33,197 bases of DNA from an uncultured Erysipelotrichaceae bacterium (GCA_902768065.1 CACXJP010000020.1:1-33197); one strand, 5' to 3'; counted from the stretch's first letter, positions 8,135-17,828 are shown. A program made the numbers and translations. The notes: a model not told the origin generated them from the sequence alone.

Positions 8135-8605
8135 ATGGGAAATAAAAACACTGTATATTTAACAGAAGAAGGATTAAATGAATTAAAGAAAGAATTAGAT
8201 GATTTAATAAATATTAGAAGACCTGAAAATATTCAAGCAATTAAAGAAGCAAGATCATTAGGAGATTTATCTGAAAATGCTGAATATGATGCTGCTAGAA
8301 ATGAGCAAGCACAAATAGAAGGTAGAATTAAGCAATTAGAAAAGATGTTAGAAAATGTTTCTATTATCACAGAAGTGTCAACAGATAAAGTAAGTATTGG
8401 AAATACAGTTTCAATTAAATATGTTGATGATGATGAAGAAGATGAATATAAAATAGTAGGTAGCCAAGAGGCCGATCCATTTGAAAGTAAGATTTCAAAT
8501 GAAAGTCCAATTGCACAAGCTTTATTTGATCATAAAGTTGGTGATGTTGTTACTGTTAAGAGTCCAAATGGAGACTATGAAGTTGAAATAATTGATATAA
8601 AATAA
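8135..8605 (+). CDS. greA: Transcription elongation factor GreA
   Basis: 156 residues, the normal GreA length. It has an N-terminal coiled-coil (about 1-75) with the tip motif GDLSENAEYDAARNEQ (about 43-58). The tip Asp and Glu reach into the RNA polymerase secondary channel and help cleave backtracked RNA. A C-terminal FKBP-like globular domain (about 80-156) has the usual SPIAQALFDHKVGDVV ending. GreA rescues arrested elongation complexes. It has its own promoter and a strong terminator, so it is monocistronic. It closes the Bacillus-like yrr block; udk, which precedes greA in B. subtilis, is absent. Confidence 0.98.
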   Translation: MGNKNTVYLTEEGLNELKKELDDLINIRRPENIQAIKEARSLGDLSENAEYDAARNEQAQIEGRIKQLEKMLENVSIITEVSTDKVSIGNTVSIKYVDDDEEDEYKIVGSQEADPFESKISNESPIAQALFDHKVGDVVTVKSPNGDYEVEIIDIK

Positions 8606-8628
8606 AGGTATATTTATTACCTTTTTTT
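8604..8628 (+). terminator. Rho-independent terminator after greA
   Basis: AAAGGTA (8604-8610), a 7-nt loop and TACCTTT (8618-8624), followed by T residues. It starts at the greA stop codon. Confidence 0.8.
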
Positions 8629-8629
8629 A

Positions 8630-8658
8630 TTGCATTCTTTTTTTGTGTGTAATATAAT
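8630..8658 (+). promoter_or_regulatory. Promoter of the serpin gene
   Basis: TTGCAT (8630-8635), a 17-nt spacer and TATAAT (8653-8658), placed directly behind the greA terminator and 30 nt before the serpin start codon. Confidence 0.65.
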
Positions 8659-8688
8659 TTTCTTATAAAATAAAGATAGGAGATTAAT

Positions 8689-10554
8689 ATGGAAAACGAA
8701 GAAAAAAAAGAAGAAGAAATTCTTAACGAAAAAGAAGAAATCCTTGATTTTACTGATTCTGTAAAAGATAATACTCCAAGTGAAAGTCCTACAATTCAGA
8801 GTGTTGAAGAAGTTGAGGTTGAGTCAGAAGCAATTAAAACTGACAATGTAAGTGAACCTGTTGTAGAAACTGCTGTTGTTCAAGAGGAAAGTGTTGAGCC
8901 TGTAAAAGATGACTTAGTTGATGCAGTAAAAGAAGAGGCTCCTAGCTATGATAATTTTACAAGTAGTAGTGAAACACCTGAGAAGAAGAAAAAGAATATT
9001 GTTGTACCAATTATTATTGTACTTATTTTGTTATGTGCATTAGGTGTTGGGGCTGTATTCCTTTTAAAGAATAAGGAAACTGGTAAGGTTGAAACTGATA
9101 AAAATGAACCTAAAAGTGAGTATAGGCTATCTGGTAATGGATTAGAAGATTTCGATTTATATTTTATGCAATTGGAAAATAATGAAAAAGATAAAGTATA
9201 TAGTCCATTATCAATTAAGTATGCTCTTGCTATGTTACAAGAGGGTGCTAAGGGAGAAACAAAAGAACAAATTGCAAATTTGATTGGAGACTATAAACCT
9301 AAAGCATATCCTAATAGTGATCATATGTCTTTTGCAAATGCAATGTTTATTAAAAATACTTATAATGGTAAAGTAAATGAAGATTATAAAAAGAAATTAC
9401 AAGAAAAATATAATGCAGAGGTTGTTTTAGATGAGTTTGCAAGTCCAGATAATATTAATACTTGGGTTAGTAACAAAACATTTAATTTAATAAATAATTT
9501 ATTAGGTGATGTTTCACAAAATGATTTCTTTTTAATTAATGCTCTAGCAATTGATATGAATTGGAATAATCAAATCCATTGTGCAACTGGTAGTGAAGTT
9601 CCATGTCTTAATTATAGTGTATCTTATTTGCATGAAAAGATTCCTGGAGAAAGCTATCAATACAGTGATTCTGCTGGGTTGTATTCGTCTGAATCTGATT
9701 ATCCGGGTATAACATTTAATGGTAAAGAAAATATTAAGACTTCTGAAGTAAAGGCAAATTTCAATCGTTATGATGCTGTTAAAGAAATCGGAGAAGATAA
9801 AATTAGAGAGGTTGTAGGTGCTGAATATCGTGAGTGGTTAAAAAGTGAAGACTATCAAACAAATCGTGATTGGTATAGCAGGACTTATAGTGAAAATGTT
9901 GATGAGTATTTAAATAAATATATTGAGGAATTAAAGTCAAATAATGGTAAAGAAGCAAACTCTACTGATTTTATGTTATATGATGATGATAATGTAAAAG
10001 CGTTTGCTAAGGATCTTAAAGAATATGATGGTATTACATTACAATATGTTGGTATAATGCCAAAAAAGGATAATCTTAATGATTATATAAAAAATAATAG
10101 TGCTAAAGATATTACTAAGGTAATAAGTAATTTAAAAGAAATGAAAAAAGAAAACTTTAAAGATGGTGTTGTTACAATAGTTCATGGTAATATACCTTTA
10201 TTTAAAGGAGAATATGAATTAGATTTAGTTAAAGATTTAAAATCTTTAGGTGTTGAAAACATCTTTGATATAAATAAGAGTGATTTATCAGGAATAGTTG
10301 AAGGTGAAAAGCATTATATTGATCCCGCTATACATAAGGCTAATATTGAGTTCTCAAATGATGGTATAAAAGCAGCAGCTGCAACTGCTTTTGGTGGTAT
10401 GGGTTCTTCATCAGGTGGTTTTAACTACTTATTTGAAGTTCCTGTTGAAGAAATTGATTTAACTTTTGATAAACCATACATGTATATTATTAGGGATAAA
10501 GCTACTGGTGAGGTATGGTTTGCTGGTACAGTATATAATCCTGTTGAAAAATAG
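8689..10554 (+). CDS. Membrane-anchored serpin (serine protease inhibitor family)
   Basis: 621 residues. An acidic, repetitive cytoplasmic region (1-98, rich in Glu, Val and Ser) precedes one membrane helix (about 103-126) and an extracellular serpin domain. Serpin marks are YSPLSIKYALAMLQEGAKGETKEQI (here 171-195), SFANAMFIK (214-222), FFLINALAIDMNW (280-292) and the C-terminal FDKPYMYIIRD with GEVWFAGTVYNP. The reactive-loop hinge is DGIKAAAATA (about 558-567). The loop beyond it, GGMGSSSGGF, is Gly/Ser-rich, and P14 appears to be Ile instead of Thr or Ser. Between 291 and 447 the protein has a stretch well beyond the usual serpin core, with poor resemblance to the family. The role is probably inhibition of extracellular proteases, or a non-inhibitory structural use. 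It has its own promoter and terminator. Confidence 0.88.
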   Translation: MENEEKKEEEILNEKEEILDFTDSVKDNTPSESPTIQSVEEVEVESEAIKTDNVSEPVVETAVVQEESVEPVKDDLVDAVKEEAPSYDNFTSSSETPEKKKKNIVVPIIIVLILLCALGVGAVFLLKNKETGKVETDKNEPKSEYRLSGNGLEDFDLYFMQLENNEKDKVYSPLSIKYALAMLQEGAKGETKEQIANLIGDYKPKAYPNSDHMSFANAMFIKNTYNGKVNEDYKKKLQEKYNAEVVLDEFASPDNINTWVSNKTFNLINNLLGDVSQNDFFLINALAIDMNWNNQIHCATGSEVPCLNYSVSYLHEKIPGESYQYSDSAGLYSSESDYPGITFNGKENIKTSEVKANFNRYDAVKEIGEDKIREVVGAEYREWLKSEDYQTNRDWYSRTYSENVDEYLNKYIEELKSNNGKEANSTDFMLYDDDNVKAFAKDLKEYDGITLQYVGIMPKKDNLNDYIKNNSAKDITKVISNLKEMKKENFKDGVVTIVHGNIPLFKGEYELDLVKDLKSLGVENIFDINKSDLSGIVEGEKHYIDPAIHKANIEFSNDGIKAAAATAFGGMGSSSGGFNYLFEVPVEEIDLTFDKPYMYIIRDKATGEVWFAGTVYNPVEK

Positions 10555-10555
10555 T

Positions 10556-10590
10556 AAAAAAGAAAACTCAAATATGGGTTTTCTTTTTTT
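10556..10590 (+). terminator. Rho-independent terminator after the serpin
   Basis: An A-run plus GAAAACTC (10562-10569), loop AAATAT, then GGGTTTTC plus a T-run. It begins 2 nt after the serpin stop codon. One stem pair is G-T. Confidence 0.8.
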
Positions 10591-10598
10591 AAAAAAAC

Positions 10599-10627
10599 TT
10601 TTAAAATCTTTATAAATAGGGTATACT
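10599..10627 (+). promoter_or_regulatory. Possible promoter for the 10662-17725 operon
   Basis: A -10 TATACT (10622-10627) with only a weak T-rich -35 (TTTTAA, 10599-10604) at 17 nt. A promoter is expected here because the serpin terminator lies just upstream. Confidence 0.45.
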
Positions 10628-10661
10628 TAAATAGAATGAGAATATGAGAGGGTGCATTTAA

Positions 10662-12212
10662 ATGATTATAAGAAAACCTTATGCATTTTTAATTAAGAAC
10701 TTTAAAAAAATTCATACTGTTTTATTGATTTTAAGTCTTTATCTTGCTTATAGAATTTTTGATGTAAATAGATTTGTTAATGAGTTTATGCGATTGGGAA
10801 CTTATGATTTATATTCTGATCCGATATCACATCATATTACATTTATTATGAATATTGCAATAATAATAATGATTATAGGAAGTGGTGCTTTAGTATTACT
10901 TTTAAGGCATAAAAACAAACCTTGGAAAGTATATTTATTGCCTTTAATTAATTATATTGCTTTATTTTTTGTTTTATCGATAATTAAGAATTTCTTTAAG
11001 ACTTATACAATGAGTGTTGAAGTTACTGATTTAAGGTTTTCGAGGGATTTGTTGTTTGCATTTATTGCAGTTCAATTTCCTGTTATTGGTATTTTCTTTG
11101 TAAGAACTATTGGACTTGATATTAATAAGTTTAACTTTAATATGGATCAAGAGTTTTTAGAGTTGAGTGATGAAGACAGAGAGGAAATTGAAATAAGCCT
11201 TGATATTGATGTTAATACATTTAAAAGGTTGTATAGAAAAGTTTTGAGAAATATTAATTATTTCTATCAAGAACATAAACTAATTAGTAGAATTATTATT
11301 GGTATTATTTCTTTGGTTTTCTTATTTAATATATATACTTTTTTATTTGTAACAAATAAATCATATAAAGAGACTGATAATTACAACTACAATGATTTTA
11401 CGATTAAGGTAGATAATTCTTATGTTACTGATAAGGATTATAAAGGAAGTATAATTTCTAAAAAAAGTAAGTTTGTTATTGTTAATATTTCTTTAACAAA
11501 TGATAATTCTAAGAAATTTGATACAAGTAGATTTCATTTAAAAGCTGCTAACCTTGATTTTACTACAACTGAAACTACATATGCTAAAGAGTTCTATGAT
11601 TTAGGAAAAACATATTCTAAAGTTAGTGAAGTTAATGGTGGGAATACTGTTAATTTTATTATCGTATATAAGGTTGATAGTAGTATAAAAAATGATAAGT
11701 TTGTTTTATTTTTCCAGGAAAAAGATAGTAATAATATTTTAAGAAAAATAAAACTAAATATAAAAGATTTATCGAAGATAGATGATTTAAAGGAATACAA
11801 AGTTGGTGATAGTATTCATTTTGATGTAGCAAATAAGGAAGATGATGTAAGTATTGATTCTTATCAATTGGCTACAGGGTTTGATTATTCTATGAAGAAA
11901 TGTAAGATTAGTGACTGTTCTTCTCAATTAGCAAATTATCAAGTTCCTGATGGTGAAAAGGTTTTAATATTAGATTTTGCTTCAAACATTTGGGAGTCTG
12001 ATGATATTGTCGATTTCTTAGATAAATGTGTTATGGTTGAATATACTGATGAAGAAGGAATTGATAGAGAAATTGATGTTAAATTTGCTCTAAAGAATAA
12101 ATATCTAGGTAAAATTGCATATATTCTTGTTCCTAATGAAGTTGAAAAATCCGAAAAATTAAAATTGCATTTTATTTTTAGAAATAAAGAATATAATTAT
12201 GTTTTAAAATAG
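10662..12212 (+). CDS. Large membrane protein with Ig-fold-like ectodomains, unknown function
   Basis: 516 residues. About four hydrophobic helices lie in the first 155 residues. A cytoplasmic acidic stretch (about 160-200, SDEDREEIEISLDIDVN) follows, then another helix (about 209-231), then an extracellular half of about 285 residues. In that half SKFVIVNISLTNDNSKKFDTSRF resembles the core of DUF4352/telokin-like Ig-fold domains, and a second strand-rich domain (about 375-516) may repeat the fold. Two Cys in KKCKISDCSS could pair. It is the first gene of the operon that carries cassette A, ending 8 nt before the next start, so it probably assists assembly of the surface proteins. That role is inference. 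Confidence 0.6.
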   Translation: MIIRKPYAFLIKNFKKIHTVLLILSLYLAYRIFDVNRFVNEFMRLGTYDLYSDPISHHITFIMNIAIIIMIIGSGALVLLLRHKNKPWKVYLLPLINYIALFFVLSIIKNFFKTYTMSVEVTDLRFSRDLLFAFIAVQFPVIGIFFVRTIGLDINKFNFNMDQEFLELSDEDREEIEISLDIDVNTFKRLYRKVLRNINYFYQEHKLISRIIIGIISLVFLFNIYTFLFVTNKSYKETDNYNYNDFTIKVDNSYVTDKDYKGSIISKKSKFVIVNISLTNDNSKKFDTSRFHLKAANLDFTTTETTYAKEFYDLGKTYSKVSEVNGGNTVNFIIVYKVDSSIKNDKFVLFFQEKDSNNILRKIKLNIKDLSKIDDLKEYKVGDSIHFDVANKEDDVSIDSYQLATGFDYSMKKCKISDCSSQLANYQVPDGEKVLILDFASNIWESDDIVDFLDKCVMVEYTDEEGIDREIDVKFALKNKYLGKIAYILVPNEVEKSEKLKLHFIFRNKEYNYVLK

Positions 12213-12220
12213 GAGGAGTT

Positions 12221-14029
12221 ATGAAAAGTAGTATTAAGAAGATTAAAATTATTATATTTATTGTTTTAGTTTGTTTGGCTATTTGGTTTTTAGGTATTTC
12301 TCCTATAATGCAATTCCATAGTAATGAGAAGAAACTAGAAGATGCTGCAAGAAGATATTTTGAATTAAATGAAGATAGATTGCCTTCTGGTGAGAGAGTT
12401 AGAACTTTAAAATTAAATACTTTATATAAAGAATCTTATTTGGATGGGGATATAAAAATGCCATATACTGGAAAGGTTTGTTCTCTAACAAATAGTTGGG
12501 TTAAGGTTTCTAGGGTTAATGGACAATATAAATATTATACATATCTAGATTGTGGTGTATTAAAATCATCGATTGATCATGAAGGACCTATAATTGAATT
12601 AAATGGAGATAGTGATATTACTATTAATGTTGGTGATGAATATAAAGATTTAGGTGTTAATAGTGTTTCTGATGATGTTGATGGAAAAATGAAAGAAACT
12701 GATATAGAAGTCAAAGGAAAAGTTGATACGAATAAAGTAGGTAAATATGAAATAGAATATATTGCTTTCGATAGTTTAAGTAATAGAGGTTCTGCTACTA
12801 GAACTGTAACAGTAGTTGATGGACTAAAAAATCATATTAAAAAGGATTTAGGAGACAAGTTAGTTTATTCTGATAATCCTGATAATAATTATATAATGTT
12901 TTCTCATGTATTATTTAGAATTGTTGGTTTAGATGAAAATGGTAATATAATAATTGTTGCTAATGAAGATATTGCTAATGTAAATTATACTAAGTTGGAA
13001 AAATGGTTAGATAATGTTTATTATAAGAGTATTGATGATCCATATAAAAAGATTATTGTTAAAAGTAAATATTGTAATATGAAAATAGCAGAGAATGAAT
13101 TAGAGACAGTTTCAAAATGTACATCATTTACAAATGAAAGATATTCTTACGTCCTTTCTATTTTTGATATTAAAAATGCAGATAGTGGAAATGATAGTTA
13201 TTTAAAACCATCTACTGCTTCTTGGACTGCAAATAGAAGTGGTGATAAAACTGCATATATTACTAAGGCTGTTTTCTTTGCTGATGATTATGGTAAATCG
13301 TATGATTCTGAAAGTGATGTTTACAATTATGGTGTTAGACCTATGCTTACTATTAAAGGTAATTTATTGTTAGTATCTGGAGATGGTTCTTTTGATGATC
13401 CTTATTATGTTGTTAAAGAGAAAAAGGCTAAAGGTGGTTCGTTAGTTAATACTAGAAAAACTGGGGAGTATATTAAAACTGGTGGTATGATTTGGAGAAT
13501 TATTGGTGTAACCGATGATGGTTTAACTAAAGTTATTTCTAATGACACATTATCTTGTACAGGAGAAAGAGTAGTTTTGTATTCAGCTGATAAGGATGGT
13601 GTGTTGAATTATAATCCTAAAGAAAAGCAGAATGTGGGTTATTATATTAATAATCAAGCTACTAAATGCTTTGATGCTGATGATTTTTCTATTCATGAAA
13701 TATCTGTTCCATTATATAAAAAGGAAATTATTTATGGACAAGAGGTAGAAACTAAAAAATATAAAGTTAAATTCAGTGCGCCTAATATGTATGATATGTT
13801 TAGTGCACAACCTAATGAGTATGATGGTCATACCACTCATTCATATTGGTTAGTAAATTCTTCAAAATCTAAGATGATGCAAGGCGTAATTTATGATATA
13901 GGTATACCTGAAAATAAAACTATTGAATATTATCAAAGGTTTGGAATTAGAGTTGTAGGATATTTAAAAAATAATGTTGTTGTAAGTAGTGGAAGTGGTA
14001 CTTATAGTAAACCTTTTGTTTTGAAGTAG
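12221..14029 (+). CDS. Pilin-like/Ig-domain surface protein, cassette A
   Basis: 602 residues. A basic N-terminus and one membrane helix (about 9-29) run into NEKKLEDAARRYFELN and a small domain with a conserved Cys pair (Cys87, Cys111). The layout recalls type II/IV pseudopilins, though no prepilin peptidase Gly/Glu site is evident. Residues about 122-200 form an Ig-like domain of the DUF5011 type (GPIIELNGD, NVGDEYKDLGV, TNKVGKYEIEYIAFDS, TRTVTVVDG). The rest contains two copies of a module ending in a GVRP or GIRV strand and then a G-x-G-[ST] plus P-[YF] motif (SGDGSFDDPYYVV and SGSGTYSKPFVLK), recalling DUF6273-like domains. A paralogue lies at 17889-19679. Sortase follows after 8 nt. It may be a pilus tip or sortase-linked subunit. 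Confidence 0.7.
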   Translation: MKSSIKKIKIIIFIVLVCLAIWFLGISPIMQFHSNEKKLEDAARRYFELNEDRLPSGERVRTLKLNTLYKESYLDGDIKMPYTGKVCSLTNSWVKVSRVNGQYKYYTYLDCGVLKSSIDHEGPIIELNGDSDITINVGDEYKDLGVNSVSDDVDGKMKETDIEVKGKVDTNKVGKYEIEYIAFDSLSNRGSATRTVTVVDGLKNHIKKDLGDKLVYSDNPDNNYIMFSHVLFRIVGLDENGNIIIVANEDIANVNYTKLEKWLDNVYYKSIDDPYKKIIVKSKYCNMKIAENELETVSKCTSFTNERYSYVLSIFDIKNADSGNDSYLKPSTASWTANRSGDKTAYITKAVFFADDYGKSYDSESDVYNYGVRPMLTIKGNLLLVSGDGSFDDPYYVVKEKKAKGGSLVNTRKTGEYIKTGGMIWRIIGVTDDGLTKVISNDTLSCTGERVVLYSADKDGVLNYNPKEKQNVGYYINNQATKCFDADDFSIHEISVPLYKKEIIYGQEVETKKYKVKFSAPNMYDMFSAQPNEYDGHTTHSYWLVNSSKSKMMQGVIYDIGIPENKTIEYYQRFGIRVVGYLKNNVVVSSGSGTYSKPFVLK

Positions 14030-14037
14030 AGGTTTAT

Positions 14038-14832
14038 ATGAAAAAGTTTAAAAATAAAAAAATAATTATTTATGTTATTAGTATAATTTTGATTTTGATT
14101 TTTATTTCTATTTGGTTTGTTTTTCACTTTCTAAACAGAGATTATTATTCTATAGAGCCACGTGAGAAGAATATTCAAGAAGCAAAAGAGGAAAATAAGG
14201 ATTATACTGTAATTGGGTGGTTAAGAGTTCAAGGAACAAATATTGACCACTTTTTAATGGGAAAGACTAAATATTATCCAATTGATATTGAAAAATATGC
14301 ATGGGTGCAAACAAATGATAATAAATATCATAATGTTTTAAATATATTTGGTCATAATGTTTTGAATTTAGGAAGTAAACCTTTAAAATATGATGAAATG
14401 TTTACAAGATTTGAGGAAGTTGTTCCATTCTTATATTATGATTATGCAAAAGATAAAAAATATATTCAGCTTACAATGAATGGAAAAGACTATATTTATC
14501 AAATTGTTGCTGTTGGAATTATGCCTAATTATTATGCTTATGATTTTCCAATTGGTGAGTACACAAAAGAACAAAAACAAAATTATCTTGATATAATAGA
14601 CAAATATTCAATTTATGATTATAATGTATCTAAGACTATAGATGATAATTATATTACTTTGATAACTTGTACTAGATTTTATGGTTCAAAGAATGATTCA
14701 ATCTATGTTTCTGCGAAACTAGTTGATAATGGTAAGTATCCAAATTATGGTATTAGGAAGAATAAAAACTATAAAAAAGTTGAAGATACATTGAAGGATG
14801 GTGTAGGTAATGAAGAAGGAGAAGATATTTAA
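14038..14832 (+). CDS. Class-B-like sortase, cassette A
   Basis: 264 residues with an N-terminal membrane anchor (about 9-31) and an extracellular sortase domain. VIGWLRVQGTNID (58-70) is the typical entry of class B sortases. Catalytic His106 is in FGHN and catalytic Cys211 in LITCTRF. The canonical Arg, about 10 residues after the Cys in class B enzymes, is Ser221 here. An Arg at Cys+2 (Arg213) is shared with the second sortase. Sortases cleave a sorting motif and join the protein to peptidoglycan or to another pilin. No LPxTG or NPxTN signal with a hydrophobic tail is present in the neighbours, so the substrate is unclear. The last 23 nt overlap the next gene. Confidence 0.88.
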   Translation: MKKFKNKKIIIYVISIILILIFISIWFVFHFLNRDYYSIEPREKNIQEAKEENKDYTVIGWLRVQGTNIDHFLMGKTKYYPIDIEKYAWVQTNDNKYHNVLNIFGHNVLNLGSKPLKYDEMFTRFEEVVPFLYYDYAKDKKYIQLTMNGKDYIYQIVAVGIMPNYYAYDFPIGEYTKEQKQNYLDIIDKYSIYDYNVSKTIDDNYITLITCTRFYGSKNDSIYVSAKLVDNGKYPNYGIRKNKNYKKVEDTLKDGVGNEEGEDI

Positions 14833-17725
14833 TAAAATAGTATTCACATCTATATTATTGATTTTATGTTATTTTTGTTCATGTGTTAGTGTTTATGCTG
14901 ATTGTAAGGAGAAAAAATATCATCCTAGTAGTACAATTGCAGGTGTTGGGGATGATAACTATTATCCTATAGTAAAAACTGTAATTAATCTTGATGAAAC
15001 ACTATCTTCTGATGCTGAAAAGAATGCATATGGAAAAGTGATTTTTTCTGTCAGTAGTGCTGTAGATGGGGCAGAAAAATCTATTAATTTAGATAAACTT
15101 GAGTGTTCAAATGATAATAATAATTTTGTTAAAGGTTGTTCAGGTATTAATTTATCAACTTCTAAAGCGGTTTATATTAGGTTGAGCAAAACTGTAAATA
15201 CCGCTAAATTTACAGTTTCTTTTGTTGGTAATGAAAAAAATGCTGAGGTACCTGCTAAGACTAATGGATATTGTAAAGATGATATTACTCTTAGTGTTGT
15301 ATATGAAGGTATAAGTAATGCTCCAAAAGAGACACCTATATCTTATAATTATGAACCTGTTGTAGATAAGACGTTTGGAAAGATATATACTTGTAAAGGA
15401 GGTTCATATTCTAGTAACTTTGAAAGGGATTTTTGTAAAGCTTATAAAGGTTGGGAAAGTCAAGGATCAAAAAAAGTTAATCCCTCTAGTGTTGAATCTT
15501 TATCATGTGATTATAATAATATATATTATCAAAGTGAACTGAAGGGGTCAAATTATTATAAAAACACAAAATATTTATATCATAGTAATGATTTGGTGGT
15601 TGAAGATGGGTTAAAAGATACTGAAGGTAATTATATTATGCAGGATAATAAATATGTTGTAGGATATTTTACGTATGATTCAGCAGGATATACTGGAGAT
15701 GAAGCAAAAGATGCAATTACTTGTAAAAAAACTTGTCAAGAGGTTTTAGAAATTAAATATGGTCCACCAGTTGTGTCAAAAGCTGGTATGTGTTTTGAGT
15801 ATAAGGTTAAAATTATTTCTAGAGTTAATTGCTATTCGGAGCTTGACTATAAGCCATATAGAAATAATATTCCAATTTGTACACCTTCACCTACTTGTAT
15901 TCATAATGGTGATGAATATAATACTGCCGGACCTGATGGTGTGTTTGATAGCTGTATCAGAAGTTGTGATGGGGGAAAGTATACTAGTAAATGTTCAAAA
16001 TCTTGTTACAAAAAAATTTATAGAAATAATAAAAAAAGTATTTCAAGTAACTATGGGTCTTTAGATGCTATCAAATTATCTAATGAAAAATGTGAGGGAA
16101 AAGCAAATCGTTTGTGTGATAATGACTGTAACTATTGCTCAAATGGACCTAAGAAAAGTGATTATGAATCTTACTATAGTGCTGATTATTTTGCGGAATC
16201 GAAGCCAAATAGAGGCTACTATTATAGATCTGGTTCTTCAATATTCTGGACAGGTGATGCAAACGAATCTGGTTGTTATAATGGTAATGGTACATGTTTT
16301 AAATTTAGAAAATATGTTGCTGGAAGATGGTATGCTAAAACTTCCGAATGGGGATATTATAGTGCTGATTATGGTGTTTTTGAAGATGATGGATTCTATA
16401 GGGGTGTTACTGGTACTGGTTATTGTCATGATTGGTGTTCTTGGGGTGGCTGTCCAACTCATTCGTATTTGAATGAGGATGATTATTTTGATACGATTAC
16501 AAAAAATAAAAAGGCACTTAAAACGGCTAAGAATAAGTGTCAAGTTAATAGTGTTTGTACTACGTCTACATCTACGGTTGATAAAGTAACCTTTGAAATA
16601 AAAGCAGGTGACAACAAAATACCTTCATCAGGGTCAGACTATATTAATTATAAGTATAATGGGTGGAGTGCTGATTCAAGAAAGAATAATTCTACTACTC
16701 TTATGTATGATACTTTTGATGATAATGGATTAGTTTCTTGTTATGATACTAAAAGTAATAATTTCTTTAAAGGTGTAACGTCTACTGTGAATACAAGTGT
16801 TTCTAGAGCAACATGGCATTTTCCTGGAACATGGTTTGATTCAAAAACTAATTTAATGTCTTATACACCACATGATGGTTGGTATGTAGTAAAAGATAAA
16901 TACTGTACTTCCACGGAAACCAAAAATGTAAATGTTAAATGGTGGAATTATTATGTTAATAAAATGATGAAAGATGACTCAAAAAAATCTGATAGAGATA
17001 AAAAATATGAACAAAAAATATTTACTGAGTATGATGCTCAGTGTAATAATACCGGAAAAGGAACAATAAGTGATCCCGTGGATGTAACTGCTGCTTCTTA
17101 TAAGCCTGATATGAATATTGTCGCTTCGACTCGTGGATTTGGATTATTTGGTTGGAATATTGATGTTAATTGTTTTTATGCATTAAATACATGCTTGAAT
17201 GGATATAAGATAAGATCTATTTCAACGGCTGATGTATTCCCATCTAAAGAAGGAACTCCTATTACTAAGGATGAAAAAATAGGAAGGGAGCCAGGATACA
17301 ATTGGTCTAATTCTTCTATTGTTAGTAAGAATGAAAACTATGTTGTTAATCCTCCTAGATTAATAACTGAAGTTCAACATTTTGGACAAGCTGGTAAAGA
17401 TGCTATTTACAAGGATGAAAATTTAGAGTATTCATTTAATTTATCATCGCTTGATATGAAGTCTATTAGAGATAAGTTTGAATCTGAGAAGTCGGATAAT
17501 TATAATATTTATAATGGTAAGGTATATGATCCAAACAAAAAATCTGATTTAAAGGTTATATATAATGGTATACCTAGATATAAGAGTGATCTTATTGAAG
17601 ATTTAGTTAAATCTGGTAAGGGTAAAAGACCACCAGGAGATGGATTTATTTGTAATAATATTAAAAATTTATCAACAGGTGAATGCGATGATTATTCATC
17701 ATATAAACCTGCTTCAACAAAATAA
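14810..17725 (+). CDS. Giant secreted Cys-rich surface protein, cassette A
   Basis: 971 residues with a signal peptide (KIVFTSILLILCYFCSCVSVYA, cleavage expected after Ala30, before Asp-Cys). The mature protein is very rich in Cys, Tyr and Gly and has no C-terminal membrane helix. It shares with the 20482-23451 protein the blocks EIKYGPPVVSKAGMCFEY, CDGGKYTSKCSKSCYKK, FPGTWF, VKWWNYYVNK, FGLFGWNIDVNCFYALN, GREPGYNWS and the C-terminal CNNIKNLSTGECD. I recognise no named domain. Being encoded directly after a sortase and a pilin-like protein suggests an adhesin or pilus-tip role, which is inference. The start overlaps the sortase gene by 23 nt. ORFs in the +2 and +3 frames around 15759-16472 are shadows. 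Confidence 0.75.
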   Translation: MKKEKIFNKIVFTSILLILCYFCSCVSVYADCKEKKYHPSSTIAGVGDDNYYPIVKTVINLDETLSSDAEKNAYGKVIFSVSSAVDGAEKSINLDKLECSNDNNNFVKGCSGINLSTSKAVYIRLSKTVNTAKFTVSFVGNEKNAEVPAKTNGYCKDDITLSVVYEGISNAPKETPISYNYEPVVDKTFGKIYTCKGGSYSSNFERDFCKAYKGWESQGSKKVNPSSVESLSCDYNNIYYQSELKGSNYYKNTKYLYHSNDLVVEDGLKDTEGNYIMQDNKYVVGYFTYDSAGYTGDEAKDAITCKKTCQEVLEIKYGPPVVSKAGMCFEYKVKIISRVNCYSELDYKPYRNNIPICTPSPTCIHNGDEYNTAGPDGVFDSCIRSCDGGKYTSKCSKSCYKKIYRNNKKSISSNYGSLDAIKLSNEKCEGKANRLCDNDCNYCSNGPKKSDYESYYSADYFAESKPNRGYYYRSGSSIFWTGDANESGCYNGNGTCFKFRKYVAGRWYAKTSEWGYYSADYGVFEDDGFYRGVTGTGYCHDWCSWGGCPTHSYLNEDDYFDTITKNKKALKTAKNKCQVNSVCTTSTSTVDKVTFEIKAGDNKIPSSGSDYINYKYNGWSADSRKNNSTTLMYDTFDDNGLVSCYDTKSNNFFKGVTSTVNTSVSRATWHFPGTWFDSKTNLMSYTPHDGWYVVKDKYCTSTETKNVNVKWWNYYVNKMMKDDSKKSDRDKKYEQKIFTEYDAQCNNTGKGTISDPVDVTAASYKPDMNIVASTRGFGLFGWNIDVNCFYALNTCLNGYKIRSISTADVFPSKEGTPITKDEKIGREPGYNWSNSSIVSKNENYVVNPPRLITEVQHFGQAGKDAIYKDENLEYSFNLSSLDMKSIRDKFESEKSDNYNIYNGKVYDPNKKSDLKVIYNGIPRYKSDLIEDLVKSGKGKRPPGDGFICNNIKNLSTGECDDYSSYKPASTK

Positions 17726-17735
17726 AATAGTCTAT

Positions 17736-17782
17736 AAAAGTAAATGATTGGTTGGGAGATTAATTATTTACTTTTTTTGTTT
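17736..17782 (+). terminator. Strong Rho-independent terminator between cassettes A and B
   Basis: A 14-bp stem, AAAAGTAAATGATT (17736-17749) with AATTATTTACTTTT (17762-17775) and one G-T pair, is followed by a long T tract. It splits the two duplicated cassettes into separate transcription units. Confidence 0.85.
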
Positions 17783-17800
17783 TTTTAGTGCCTAATTTAA

Positions 17801-17828
17801 TTGACTTTTTTGCTATGTGTGGTAAAAT
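17801..17828 (+). promoter_or_regulatory. Promoter of cassette B and the downstream Tad genes
   Basis: TTGACT (17801-17806), a 16-nt spacer and TAAAAT (17823-17828), with an extended -10 TG at 17820-17821. A leader of about 55 nt leads to AGGAGG (17877-17882) and ATG 17889. No terminator is visible until after the tad genes, so this promoter probably reads through 17889-28142. Confidence 0.75.

Noticed and set aside
15759..16472. Two plus-strand ORFs (101 and 135 codons) inside the giant protein of cassette A
   Set aside because: They are in an alternative frame of a continuous 971-codon gene whose in-frame sequence is conserved in its paralogue.
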